64,000 nucleotides of DNA from Hyphomicrobiales bacterium (GTDB lineage: Bacteria > Pseudomonadota > Alphaproteobacteria > Rhizobiales > Rhizobiaceae), in contig UCKM01000015.1 in NCBI GenBank assembly GCA_900473175.1, positions 1 to 64,000 of the forward strand, written 5' to 3'. Under the pieces are notes generated by a model that saw only the letters and a list, made by a program, of their open reading frames with translations, searched no databases and was not told the origin of the DNA. How positions within the stretch are numbered: position 1 is the first letter of the stretch; every line of letters starts with the position of its first letter. Both the position numbers and the translations under genes were made by a program. Below are positions 17,550 to 26,572 of the stretch, in pieces.

Positions 17550-18019
17550 GCAGCGGCATCGAACAGTTCATCGGAGTCGAGCGCGATCTGGGCAAGCATA
17601 CCTTCGGTGCGGAAGAGATCATCGCCTTTGCCACCAAGTATGATCCCCAGCGCTTTCACGTCGATCCGGACGCAGCGGCGAAAAGCAATTTCGGCGCGCT
17701 CTGCGCCTCAGGCTGGCACACGACCGCCATTTGGATGCGTTTGAACGTCGAGGACATGAAGGTGCAAGTCCATGCGGCGATGAAGCGTGGTCAGCAGCCG
17801 CCGCGGTTTGGCCCCTCCCCGGGTTTTGAGAACCTGAAATGGCTGAAGCCGGTCTATGCCGGCGATACGATCCGCTTTACCCGAACATTGAACAGTATTC
17901 GCGCGCTGCAGTCCCGCCCCGGCTGGTCGATGATGCAGATGTCGTCCGCAGCCTACAACCACAATGGCGACAAGGTTCTGGCGTTCGACAGTGCAGCGCT
18001 GATTGCCCTGCCTCAATAA
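17546..18019 (+). CDS. MaoC-family dehydratase (hot-dog fold), copy 2
   Basis: 157 residues, translationally coupled to copy 1 through an ATGA overlap. The catalytic-type segment is IIAFATKYDPQRFHVDPDAA, again with Asp and His, followed by LCASGWHTTAIWMRL. The middle part (RGQQPPRFGPSPGFENLKWL) is an insertion not present in copy 1. Substrate unknown; acyl-CoA hydration is the family function. Convergent with apt, five bases apart. Confidence 0.9.
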   Translation: MSSGIEQFIGVERDLGKHTFGAEEIIAFATKYDPQRFHVDPDAAAKSNFGALCASGWHTTAIWMRLNVEDMKVQVHAAMKRGQQPPRFGPSPGFENLKWLKPVYAGDTIRFTRTLNSIRALQSRPGWSMMQMSSAAYNHNGDKVLAFDSAALIALPQ

Positions 18020-18024
18020 ATGCT

Positions 18025-18570
18025 CTAGTGGCCGTCGAAGGCGATCAAGGTGCGGACGTTGACGCCGAGTGCCTCGAGCTTCTTGCGGCCGCCCAGTTCC
18101 GGCAGATCGATGATAAAGCAGGCGGCGATGATATCGGCGCCCATCTGCTGCAACAGCTTGACCGCCCCCTCGGCGGTTCCACCCGTTGCGATGAGGTCGT
18201 CGACGAGTATGACCTTGTCACCGGGCACAATTGCATCCCGGTGCATCTCCATCTCATCCACGCCATATTCAAGGCTGTAGGCGATGCGCACAGTATCGTG
18301 GGGCAGCTTTCCCTTCTTGCGGATCGGAACGAACCCCGAGGAAAGCTGGTGAGCCATGGCTCCGCCGATGATGAAGCCGCGCGCCTCAATGCCGGCAACT
18401 TTGTCGACCTTGCCGCCCGCATAGGGATGGACGAGCTCATCCACCGCACGGCGGAAGGCACGGGCATTGCCGAGCAGCGTGGTGATGTCGCGAAACATCA
18501 CGCCTGGTTTGGGATAGTCCGGTATGTTGCGGATGGCATCGACCAGCGTCTGCTTCAGGCTTGAATCCAT
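18025..18570 (-). CDS. apt: Adenine phosphoribosyltransferase
   Basis: 181 residues. Salvages adenine to AMP with PRPP. The N-terminal [17 protein letters not shown] is diagnostic, [20 protein letters not shown] is the central block, and the PRPP loop [20 protein letters not shown] is intact. Normal length. Together with prs upstream it shows a local concentration of PRPP chemistry, though the genes are on opposite strands and not an operon. Confidence 0.96.
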   Translation of the reverse strand: MDSSLKQTLVDAIRNIPDYPKPGVMFRDITTLLGNARAFRRAVDELVHPYAGGKVDKVAGIEARGFIIGGAMAHQLSSGFVPIRKKGKLPHDTVRIAYSLEYGVDEMEMHRDAIVPGDKVILVDDLIATGGTAEGAVKLLQQMGADIIAACFIIDLPELGGRKKLEALGVNVRTLIAFDGH

Positions 18571-18631
18571 CTCGTCATTCCTTCGTGGTGCGAGCGGCTT
18601 GCCCCAATGTAGGCGGCCCTGCTCTCAAAAG

Positions 18632-18656
18632 AAAAGGGCGCATCGCGCCCCTTTCT
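18632..18656 (-). terminator. Rho-independent terminator of petABC
   Basis: Minus strand GGGGCGC-GAT-GCGCCC forms a tight GC stem with a three-base loop, followed by TTTTCTTTT. It begins about 20 bases after the petC stop. Confidence 0.8.
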
Positions 18657-18677
18657 ATAACGCAATACATCTGCCGA

Positions 18678-19544
18678 TCAATGTTCCACGTCAGCCCAGA
18701 TCCGACGCTTGGCCACATAGATCAGGCCAGCGAAGAGGACGAGGAAGAGCATGACACGGAAGCCGGTCTTCTTGCGTGCTTCAAGATGCGGCTCGGCGGC
18801 CCACATCAGGAACGCAGCTACATCCTTTGAATACTGCGCCAAAGTCTGCGGCGAACCATCGTCATAGGTGACCTGGCCGTCCTGCAGCGGCTGTGCCATT
18901 GCCAGCGATTTGGCGGCAATAAAATAAGGGTTGTAGTGGGTGCCTTCCGGTATCTGCATACCGGCAGGCGGCGTTTCACCGAACCCGTTGAGCAGGGCAT
19001 GGATATAGTCCGGTCCGCCTTCCTGGTATTGGCCCCAAATGATATCGAGCAGGAACTGCGGAAAGCCGCGCTCGACGGCGCGTGCCTTGGCGATCAGCGA
19101 GAAGTCCGGCGGCACTGCACCACCATTGGCAGCAGCGGCAGCCTGCGCGTTTGGATAGGGCGACGGGAAATGATCAGCCGGGATGGCCTTGCGGTTGACG
19201 ATTTCACCCTCTGCATTGGGCGCGTCCGGCACTTCGTACTCGGCAGCAAATGCCTTTACCTGCGCATCGGAATAGCCAAGTTCCGAAAGTGCCCGGAATG
19301 GTACCAGGTTCATCGAATGGCAGGCCGAGCACACTTCCTTGTAGATTTTCAGACCGCGCTGCAACTGCTGCTTGTCGTAGCGTCCGAACGGACCGGCGAA
19401 GGTCCAGTCCATCTCTTCCGGATGCTTGATCGGGAAGTGCGTCGGTTCGGCAGGATTGGCGTTCTCTTCGGCGGCTGATGCACCGCCGAATGCCAACATT
19501 GTACCAAGACCTGCAGCTGCGAGAGCGAGGACGAATTTTTTCAT
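18678..19544 (-). CDS. petC: Cytochrome c1 of the bc1 complex
   Basis: 288 residues from the ATG at 19544; an open frame runs upstream into petB but the signal peptide (MKKFVLALAAAGLGTMLAFG, cleaved after ASA) fixes the start. The heme c motif is CSACH (KEVCSACHSMNLVPFRALSE), the axial Met lies in the GGPDYIHALLNGF to PPAG region, and one C-terminal membrane anchor (VMLFLVLFAGLIYVAKRRIW) tethers it facing the periplasm. Separate from petB, unlike the fused fbcH of Bradyrhizobium. Last gene of petABC. Confidence 0.96.
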   Translation of the reverse strand: MKKFVLALAAAGLGTMLAFGGASAAEENANPAEPTHFPIKHPEEMDWTFAGPFGRYDKQQLQRGLKIYKEVCSACHSMNLVPFRALSELGYSDAQVKAFAAEYEVPDAPNAEGEIVNRKAIPADHFPSPYPNAQAAAAANGGAVPPDFSLIAKARAVERGFPQFLLDIIWGQYQEGGPDYIHALLNGFGETPPAGMQIPEGTHYNPYFIAAKSLAMAQPLQDGQVTYDDGSPQTLAQYSKDVAAFLMWAAEPHLEARKKTGFRVMLFLVLFAGLIYVAKRRIWADVEH

Positions 19545-19564
19545 GGTTGAGCCCTTCACGATTC

Positions 19565-20863
19565 TCAGCCTTTGGTTTCCGGAGCGGCCGCAACACCAGC
19601 CAGATGGCCACCACTCTTGGTTTTCGCCAACACCGCTTCCGTGATCGAATTCGGCAGACGGCGCGGGGTTTCGATCAGGCCAAGGATAGGCATGAGGACG
19701 ATGAAGAAGCCGAAGTAGTAGGCGGTTCCGAGCTGCGAGAAGACCGTATAGAGGCCTTCCGCCGGACGCGACCCGAGCCAGCCGAGCATGATGGCATTGA
19801 TGACGAACAGCCAGAAGAACAGCTTGTACCAGGGACGGTAAACCGCCGAACGGACCTTCGAGGTATCGAGCCAGGGGACGATGAACAGGACCGCGATCGA
19901 ACCGAACATGGTGAGAACGCCGCCAAGCTTCGAGTTGATCGGGCCGATGTTGAAGGTGATGGCGCGCAGCATCGCGTAGAAAGGCAGGAAGTACCATTCC
20001 GGGACGATGTGGGCCGGCGTCTTCAAGGAGTCGGCCATAATGTAGTTGTCGGGATGCCCCATGAAATTCGGCATATAGAAGACGAAGTAGGCAAAGAGCA
20101 TCAAGAACAGCACCAGGCCGAATGCATCCTTGACGGTCGCATAGGGGGTGAAGGCAACCGTATCCGTCTTCGACTTGACTTCGATCCCGGTCGGGTTGGT
20201 CTGGCCGGTCACGTGCAACGCCCACACGTGCAGGATCACAACACCGGCGATCATGAAGGGCAGCAGGTAATGCAGCGAGAAGAAACGATTGAGCGTCGGA
20301 TTGTCGACGGCAAAACCACCGAGCAGAAGCTGCTGGATTGGCTCACCAATGATCGGGAATGCCGTGAAGAAGCCGGTGATGACGGTCGCGCCCCAGAACG
20401 ACATCTGGCCCCAGGGCAGAACGTAGCCCATGAACGCCGTCGCCATCATCAGGAGCAGGATGATGCAACCGAGGATCCACAGGAGCTCGCGCGGCGCTTT
20501 GTACGAGCCATAATAGAGCCCGCGGAAGATGTGCACGTAAACCGCGAGGAAGAACATCGAGGCGCCGTTCGAATGCAGGTAGCGCAAAAGCCAGCCGGAA
20601 TTCACATCGCGCATGATCTTTTCAACAGAGTTGAAGGCAAGGGTCGTATCCGACGCATAGTGCATGGCGAGCACAACGCCGGTGAGGATCTGCGATACCA
20701 GCATGATCGCCAGGATGCCGCCGAAGGCATAGGCATAGTTCAGATTGCGCGGCACCGGATAGGCGACGAATGAATCATACATCATGCGCGGCAATGGCAG
20801 TCGCGCGTCAATCCATTTCTCGATACCGGTGCTGGGCGTATAGGATGAATGTCCACCGCTCAT
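19565..20863 (-). CDS. petB: Cytochrome b of the bc1 complex
   Basis: 432 residues with eight hydrophobic helices. Conserved heme-ligand helices are visible: [20 protein letters not shown] and [20 protein letters not shown] in the N-terminal half, [20 protein letters not shown] in helix D. The Qo-site [14 protein letters not shown] (PEWY motif) is intact. Binds two b hemes and forms both quinone sites. Full-length with the extra C-terminal helices typical of alphaproteobacteria. 21 bases separate it from both neighbours of the operon. Confidence 0.97.
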   Translation of the reverse strand: MSGGHSSYTPSTGIEKWIDARLPLPRMMYDSFVAYPVPRNLNYAYAFGGILAIMLVSQILTGVVLAMHYASDTTLAFNSVEKIMRDVNSGWLLRYLHSNGASMFFLAVYVHIFRGLYYGSYKAPRELLWILGCIILLLMMATAFMGYVLPWGQMSFWGATVITGFFTAFPIIGEPIQQLLLGGFAVDNPTLNRFFSLHYLLPFMIAGVVILHVWALHVTGQTNPTGIEVKSKTDTVAFTPYATVKDAFGLVLFLMLFAYFVFYMPNFMGHPDNYIMADSLKTPAHIVPEWYFLPFYAMLRAITFNIGPINSKLGGVLTMFGSIAVLFIVPWLDTSKVRSAVYRPWYKLFFWLFVINAIMLGWLGSRPAEGLYTVFSQLGTAYYFGFFIVLMPILGLIETPRRLPNSITEAVLAKTKSGGHLAGVAAAPETKG

Positions 20864-20884
20864 GTCGTGTCTCCCCGTGGAACC

Positions 20885-21448
20885 TTAGCCGATCTTGATG
20901 ACGGTGTCGGAAATGAATGAAAGTGGCGGAATAGCGAGGTTTTCTGGCGCCGGTCCCTTGCGAACGCGTCCGGCCGTATCGTAGTGCGAACCGTGGCACG
21001 GACAGAACCAACCGCCGAAATCGCCTTGCTGACCAAGTGGAATGCAGCCGAGATGGGTGCAGACACCGATCATCACCAGCCAGTTTTCCTTGTCCTTGGA
21101 AGCAGTGCGGTCGGCATCGGTCGCCTGCGCATCGCTTGGCAGGTTGGCGTTGCGCGCAATCGGATCCTTCAAATCGCCGAGTGCCACGGCCTTGGCTTCC
21201 TCGACTTCCTTCGGCGTGCGGTTGCGGATGAAAATCGGCTTGCCGCGCCATTTGACCGTCAGGGACATACCCGGCTGAACAGCCGCAACATCAACTTCGA
21301 TAGACGAGACTGCCAGCGTCGAGGCGTCCGGTCTCATCTGGTCGATGAAGGGCCAGGCAAAGGCCCCCGCGCCGACCACACCGGCCATACCTGTCGCAAT
21401 ATAGAGGAAGTCACGCCGTGTCGGCTCGGTCGTATCGTGTGCGCTCAC
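20885..21448 (-). CDS. petA: Rieske iron-sulfur subunit of the bc1 complex
   Basis: 187 residues from a GTG start preceded by AAAGGAA. A twin-arginine-like N-terminus ([20 protein letters not shown]) serves as uncleaved anchor. The [2Fe-2S] ligands are in [10 protein letters not shown] and CPCHGSHYD, and both disulfide cysteines are present. Carries electrons from ubiquinol to cytochrome c1. First gene of petABC; the 188-base space to the ABC transporter gene should contain the promoter. Confidence 0.97.
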   Translation of the reverse strand: MSAHDTTEPTRRDFLYIATGMAGVVGAGAFAWPFIDQMRPDASTLAVSSIEVDVAAVQPGMSLTVKWRGKPIFIRNRTPKEVEEAKAVALGDLKDPIARNANLPSDAQATDADRTASKDKENWLVMIGVCTHLGCIPLGQQGDFGGWFCPCHGSHYDTAGRVRKGPAPENLAIPPLSFISDTVIKIG

Positions 21449-21636
21449 GGGGCCTGTTCCTTTCCGAATAACAACGCAGCGGGCGAATCCACTATGTCAG
21501 CATAATAGAAGACAGGCCCAAGAAGATGAGCCCCGCGGAATCCCCAGCATATTGCCGTGGTTTCTAAGCATGTCGCTTGAGCTTGTCCAGCCTGACCGCG
21601 CCACAAGGGCAGGATGTCGCAGGGATAAGCACAGGG

Positions 21637-23481
21637 TTACTCGTGCCCTATGAATCCGCCGGATTGGCGGGCCCACAGCCCTGCATAGATGCCATTGGCA
21701 GCGACGAGTTCTTCATGGGTGCCGCACTCGACAATCTGACCCTCATCCATCACAACCAGGCGGTCGAGCGCAGCAATGGTCGAAAGCCTGTGCGCGATGG
21801 CGATGACCGTCTTGCCATGCATCAGACGGTAGAGGCTTTCCTGGATCGCGGCCTCTACTTCCGAGTCGAGCGCCGATGTCGCCTCGTCGAGGATCAGGAT
21901 CGGCGCATCCTTCAGCATAACCCGGGCGATTGCTATGCGCTGGCGCTGGCCGCCCGACAGCTTGACACCCCTTTCACCCACATGCGCATTCAAGCCCTGC
22001 CGTCCTTTCGGGTCGCTCAATGCCTCAATGAAGGTGTCGGCCTGCGCGTTGATGACTGCCTGCTGCATCATCTCGTCGGTGGCATCCGGCCTTCCGTAAA
22101 GAATGTTGTCGCGCACCGAACGATGCAGCAAGGACGTATCCTGCGTGACCATGCCGATTTGGGCGCGCAGCGAATCCTGTGTCACTTTCGAGATATCCTG
22201 TCCGTCAATGAGGATCCGTCCGCCTTCAAGGTCATAAAATCGCAGCAACAGGTTGACGAGCGTCGACTTGCCGGCGCCTGAGCGCCCGACCAGGCCGATC
22301 TTCTCGCCTGGCCGGACGTGCAGTGATAAATTCTCGATGACATTTCTGGAATTGTCATAGTGGAACCGCACGTTTTTGAAACTGATTGCCCCGTGCGACA
22401 CGGCAAGCTGAGTGGCTCCCGGGCTGTCGACGACCGTGACGGGTCTGGCAAGGAGCTCCATGGAGTTCTGGATCGTGCCGTAATTGCGCAAGAGACCATT
22501 GAGGTTCGCCATCATGCGGGTCAAAAGCATGCTGAGGCGCAGGACAAGTCCGAGAGTGAACGCCACCTCGCCTGACGATATCTCTGCTTTCAGCCAGAGG
22601 TCGATGGATAGCGCCGCCACGAGGCAGATCATGATGCCGCTCGTGGTGGCCAGCGAAATGCGGATACCGCTCAATCCGCGCGTCAGCGCCATGATCGCAA
22701 CGAGCCAGCGGTCCATGCCCCGACGCATATAGGCATCGTCACGCTGCGTCGTACCGAACAGCTTCAGGGTCTTGCTGTAGCCGTCGACGAGCCGACCCAT
22801 GACCAGCGAACTCGTCTCGGCGGTGTCGCGTGCGGCCTTGCGGACGCGCGGCAGGAAATAGCGCGCGGTGAATCCGAATACGACGAGCCATACCCCGACC
22901 ACACTGGCCAGACGCCAATCAAGTCTGCCGATCAGGAACAGCGTTGTCGCGCAATAGACGAGGCTGAACCACACGGCCTGAAGCAGCGTCACCATGAAAT
23001 CGCCAAGCGCCTGACCGGCGGCCCAGACCTTGGTGACGATACGGCCGGAAAAATCATTCTGGAAGAAGGACAGGCTTTGGCGGTAGACGACGCTATGCGC
23101 CTGCCACCGCACCAGGTTGTTGAAGCCCGGAACAATCGCCTGTTCCTCCACGAGTGCCGCAAGGGACAGCACCAGCGTGCGACCAAGGAACACTGCCAGG
23201 AGCATCAGGAGAAGCTCGATCCCGTGCCGGTCGATGAGCCCCTGCCAGCCCTCGGCGCGATCGGCCGAGGCGAGGATATCGATAACCTTGCCGACGAACC
23301 AGAACAGGCCGGCCTCGAACAGCGCGATCAAACCGCCGCAGACGAGCATGGCGAGGAAAACATATTTCTCCTGGCGGACGTAAAACCACATGAAAGCCAG
23401 GGACTGGTTTGGCACCCGCTCTGCCGGCGGATTGGCATAGGGGTCGATCCAGCTTTCGAACAGGTGAAAGAGACGTGTCAT
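21637..23481 (-). CDS. ABC half-transporter (exporter type), copy 1
   Basis: 614 residues. Residues ~40-330 form six membrane helices of a type I exporter, and ~360-600 the nucleotide-binding domain: Walker A GLVGRSGAGKSTLVNLL, Q-loop MVTQDTSLL, signature LSGGQRQRIAIARVML, Walker B ILILDEATSALDS, and switch His (AIAHRLSTIAA). The substrate is not evident. The NBD is almost identical to that of the second half-transporter 400 bases upstream on the same strand, and both proteins keep all catalytic residues, so homo- or heterodimers are possible. Confidence 0.93.
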   Translation of the reverse strand: MTRLFHLFESWIDPYANPPAERVPNQSLAFMWFYVRQEKYVFLAMLVCGGLIALFEAGLFWFVGKVIDILASADRAEGWQGLIDRHGIELLLMLLAVFLGRTLVLSLAALVEEQAIVPGFNNLVRWQAHSVVYRQSLSFFQNDFSGRIVTKVWAAGQALGDFMVTLLQAVWFSLVYCATTLFLIGRLDWRLASVVGVWLVVFGFTARYFLPRVRKAARDTAETSSLVMGRLVDGYSKTLKLFGTTQRDDAYMRRGMDRWLVAIMALTRGLSGIRISLATTSGIMICLVAALSIDLWLKAEISSGEVAFTLGLVLRLSMLLTRMMANLNGLLRNYGTIQNSMELLARPVTVVDSPGATQLAVSHGAISFKNVRFHYDNSRNVIENLSLHVRPGEKIGLVGRSGAGKSTLVNLLLRFYDLEGGRILIDGQDISKVTQDSLRAQIGMVTQDTSLLHRSVRDNILYGRPDATDEMMQQAVINAQADTFIEALSDPKGRQGLNAHVGERGVKLSGGQRQRIAIARVMLKDAPILILDEATSALDSEVEAAIQESLYRLMHGKTVIAIAHRLSTIAALDRLVVMDEGQIVECGTHEELVAANGIYAGLWARQSGGFIGHE

Positions 23482-23884
23482 TCAATCCACATCAATGTTG
23501 GGATCCTGTGGTGGTGCTTATGAAACGCGGACCGTCGCAACTAATTTCAACAGCAGACAAAAATATTCGAAATAAACCGAGGAGGCGCGGAACACCTTCG
23601 ATCGAGTCCCGCCGCCCGTCAAATTAAACTTCGGTTACCTCGATGCGGACCTATGGCGTGACTTTGCCAAACGCAGTCGGCCGCAAAACTTATCACCCCC
23701 CTCTGTCCTGCCGGACATCTCCCCCACAAGGGGGGAGATCAGCTGTCATTAACGTTGCTGTCAGTCTTAAACGGCGAAGGTCGTGTGCCGATCCATATTG
23801 CAATCTGATCTCCCCCCTTGTGGGGGAGATGTCCGGCAGGACAGAGGGGGGTAACTAGTAGATCAAGACGAGAAATCGAATCGG
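23482..23884. other. 403-base spacer between the ABC genes
   Basis: No supported gene. The right half is occupied by a perfect inverted repeat (see separate entry); the left half holds the 5' region of copy 1 without a recognisable promoter. Confidence 0.6.
23696..23851. repeat. Perfect 47-bp inverted repeat, palindromic dispersed element
   Basis: Arms 23696-23742 and 23805-23851 are exact reverse complements over 47 bases with a 62-base spacer. Each arm starts with six C (or ends with six G) and carries the core CTGTCCTGCCGGACATCTCC, plus its own internal hairpin ATCTCCCCC-ACAAG-GGGGGAGAT. This C-rich core is a familiar intergenic repeat of rhizobia and relatives. The pair can form a large cruciform or a two-branched RNA structure between the two ABC genes. 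Confidence 0.9.
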
Positions 23885-25735
23885 TTACTCGGCAGCCTCC
23901 TCCTGGTCGTCGAGACCGAGGAAACCACCCGACTGTCTTGCCCACAATGCCGCATAAATGCCATTGGCGGCGATGAGCTCATCATGGCTGCCGCTTTCGA
24001 CAATCCGGCCCTTGTCCATCACCACGAGACGATCGAGCGCAGCAATGGTGGAAAGCCGGTGTGCGATGGCAATGACCGTTTTCCCCTGCATCAGCCGGTA
24101 GAGATTGTCCTGGATGGCCGCCTCCACCTCTGAATCGAGCGCTGAAGTCGCCTCGTCCATGATGAGGATGGGCGCATCCTTCAGCATGACGCGGGCAATG
24201 GCGACGCGCTGGCGCTGGCCGCCCGAAAGCTTGACGCCGCGCTCGCCCACATGCGCTTCGAAACCTCGCCTGCCCTTGGGATCGGAAAGGTCCTCGATAA
24301 AGCCGTCGGCTTGCGCATTTTTCACGGCCCGCCGCATAAGCTCATCCGACGCATCGGGACGCCCGTAAAGGACGTTCTCGCGCACTGATCGATGCAGCAA
24401 TGACGTATCCTGCGTGACCATGCCAATGTTGGCACGCAGTGAATCCTGCGACACCTTGGAAATATCCTGGCCATCGATAAGGATGCGGCCGCTTTCAAGG
24501 TCGTAGAACCTCAGCAGCAGATTGACGAGCGTCGATTTGCCGGCGCCGGAGCGACCAACGAGGCCGATCTTTTCGCCCGGACGAATGTCCAGCGATAGCT
24601 TGTCGATGATGCCCGCACCCTTGCCATAGTGAAACCCGATCGAATCGAAGATAATTGCACCGGCCTTGACGTTGAGCGCTGGCGCGTTCGGCACATCCGG
24701 TACGAGGCGTGGCAGGGAAATGGAGGTGATGCCGTCTTCCACCGTCCCGATATTCTCGAACAGCGCGGACATTTCCCACATGATCCACTGCGACATGCCA
24801 TTGAGACGCAGGACAAGGCCGATACCGACGGCAACGGCGCCAACAGATATGGCGGAGCCGAGCCACAACCAGATTGCGATACCGCCGACCGAGAACAAAA
24901 GCAGGCAGTTCATCGCATAGAGTGAAAAGTGAAAACTCGTCACCATGCGCATCTGGCTGTGCACGGTCCCCAGGAAGTCTTCCATACCCTCACGCGCATA
25001 GCTCTCCTCGCGCTTCGAGTGCGAAAAGAGCTTGACCGTTGCGATGTTGGTATAGCTGTCGACGATCCGTCCCGTCATTGTCGAACGGGCGTCCGCCTGG
25101 CGCTCGGAAATGACGCGAATCTTCGGGATGAAATAGCGCAGCAGGCCGAGATAGGCGATGAGCCAGACTGCAAACGGCAGCATCAGCCGCAAATCCGCCG
25201 CGGCGGCAATGATCAGCGTTCCGCTGAAATAGACGATGACGTAGTTGAGGACGTCGAGCAGCTTCATCACCGTCTCGCGCACCGCCAGCGACGTCTGCAT
25301 CAGTTTGGTCGACACCCGCCCGGCAAACTCATCCTGGAAGAAAGTCATCGACTGACGGATGAGATAGCGGTGCACCGTCCAGCGGATCCGCATCGGATAG
25401 TTGCCGAGCAGCGTCTGGTGAATAATGAGCGAATCGATGAGAACGATACCGGGCATGACGATGAGGACGACGCCGGCGATCAGCGCGAGCTTCCAGCCTT
25501 CCTCGGCAAGGAACGTCTCGCGCGAATGGTTTGAAAGCCAATCGACGACTCTTCCCATGAAGGCAAACATCGAGACTTCCAGCACCGCGATCAGTGCCGT
25601 GCAGACAGCCATGATGGCAATCCACGGCCAGGCACCCTTTGTGTAGTGCAGGCAAAAAGCGACCAGCGTGTTCGGCGGCTCGCCCGGTTCGGCGGACGGA
25701 AATGGTTCGAGCCTCTCTTCAAACCAGCGGAACAT
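23885..25735 (-). CDS. ABC half-transporter (exporter type), copy 2
   Basis: 616 residues from the ATG at 25735, which has GAGG six bases upstream; two further in-frame start codons lie directly before it. Six-helix exporter domain (~35-330) then NBD with Walker A GLVGRSGAGKSTLVNLL, signature LSGGQRQRVAIARVML, Walker B ILIMDEATSALDS and switch His. Paralogous to copy 1 along the whole length, with near-identical NBDs and diverged membrane domains, suggesting an old tandem duplication with the ATPase half kept uniform. Substrate unknown. Confidence 0.92.
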   Translation of the reverse strand: MFRWFEERLEPFPSAEPGEPPNTLVAFCLHYTKGAWPWIAIMAVCTALIAVLEVSMFAFMGRVVDWLSNHSRETFLAEEGWKLALIAGVVLIVMPGIVLIDSLIIHQTLLGNYPMRIRWTVHRYLIRQSMTFFQDEFAGRVSTKLMQTSLAVRETVMKLLDVLNYVIVYFSGTLIIAAAADLRLMLPFAVWLIAYLGLLRYFIPKIRVISERQADARSTMTGRIVDSYTNIATVKLFSHSKREESYAREGMEDFLGTVHSQMRMVTSFHFSLYAMNCLLLFSVGGIAIWLWLGSAISVGAVAVGIGLVLRLNGMSQWIMWEMSALFENIGTVEDGITSISLPRLVPDVPNAPALNVKAGAIIFDSIGFHYGKGAGIIDKLSLDIRPGEKIGLVGRSGAGKSTLVNLLLRFYDLESGRILIDGQDISKVSQDSLRANIGMVTQDTSLLHRSVRENVLYGRPDASDELMRRAVKNAQADGFIEDLSDPKGRRGFEAHVGERGVKLSGGQRQRVAIARVMLKDAPILIMDEATSALDSEVEAAIQDNLYRLMQGKTVIAIAHRLSTIAALDRLVVMDKGRIVESGSHDELIAANGIYAALWARQSGGFLGLDDQEEAAE

Positions 25736-26051
25736 CATCAACCTCGTATGGGGATATCTTGATCATCCGGACAGACCGCAAATCGGGTCGTTGAAGTATG
25801 AACAAGACGAACATGGAACAGACCTGCAAACGCGAGAACGAACGATTGCGGCTGGTGTTGGGAAACTTGATAATTAAGTGAGAAAAATGGACACACAGCC
25901 GCCAACTGCACCGGAGATCATCCGGTCTGGAAGAAGTCGCATGGATTCTGGCATCGACACCTCCAAAGCGTTGCGGTCTGCTTCCTATAGCGATTATGAA
26001 AGCAAAAAGCGAGAGCCCAGTCGTCTTGAACCCAGTGGAGCATGGTAAGCA
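25736..26051. other. 316-base divergent intergenic region
   Basis: Lies between copy 2 of the ABC pair and trmL, which are transcribed away from it. It should hold both promoters. No small ORF with a ribosome-binding site and no repeat was seen. Confidence 0.5.
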
Positions 26052-26522
26052 TTGACCGACGCACGACCCGACCTGCGCATCGCACTCTACCAGCCCGACA
26101 TTCCCGGCAATACCGGCACGATCCTGCGCATGGCCGCCTGCTTTGGTATTGGCGTCGACATCATCGAGCCGGCCGGATTCGATATTTCCGACCGCGCCCT
26201 CAAGCGCGCCGGCATGGACTATCTGGAACAGGCGGCGCTGACACGTCACGTCGACTGGGCACATTTCCAGGAATGGCGGCTCGCCGAGAAGCGGCGGTTG
26301 CTCCTGTTTTCAACCAAGGCCGCCGAACCCTATACGAGGTTTGCATTCCGCCCCGGTGACATCCTTCTGCTCGGGCGCGAATCGGCCGGTGTCCCTGACA
26401 CAGTGCACGAAGCCGCGGATGCAAGGTTGATCATCCCGATGGTCCCTGGCGCACGCTCGCTCAATCTCGCGCTATCCGCTGCGATGGCGACTGGCGAAGC
26501 GCTTCGCCAATTTCAGCTTTAA
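26052..26522 (+). CDS. trmL: tRNA (cytidine/uridine-34-2'-O)-methyltransferase
   Basis: 156 residues from a TTG start; no ATG or GTG in frame would preserve the conserved N-terminus LRIALYQPDIPGNTGTILRM. SPOUT fold with the trefoil-knot SAM site: ILLLGRESAGVPDTV and LIIPMVPGARSLNLALSAAM. Methylates the ribose at the wobble base of certain tRNALeu species. Normal length for TrmL. GGAG lies eleven bases upstream, rather far. Confidence 0.92.
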   Translation: MTDARPDLRIALYQPDIPGNTGTILRMAACFGIGVDIIEPAGFDISDRALKRAGMDYLEQAALTRHVDWAHFQEWRLAEKRRLLLFSTKAAEPYTRFAFRPGDILLLGRESAGVPDTVHEAADARLIIPMVPGARSLNLALSAAMATGEALRQFQL

Positions 26523-26554
26523 AGAAAATTCCGCCGGCCATTGCTGACCGGCGG
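26523..26554 (-). terminator. Terminator of the LivK-type gene
   Basis: Minus strand CCGCCGG, ten bases, CCGGCGG, then AATTTTCTTT. It lies 19 bases past the stop of the binding-protein gene and abuts the trmL stop on the other strand. Confidence 0.75.
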
Positions 26555-26572
26555 ATTGTGGGGTCGCTCGGC

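Noticed and set aside
18678-20225. Apparent long frame joining petC with part of petB, suggesting a fused fbcH
   Set aside because: The upstream part is out of frame with petB, and petC has its own ATG and signal peptide; the two proteins are separate.
25719-26264. 181-codon minus-strand frame across the ABC/trmL gap
   Set aside because: Overlaps trmL antisense and part of the ABC gene start; no motif.
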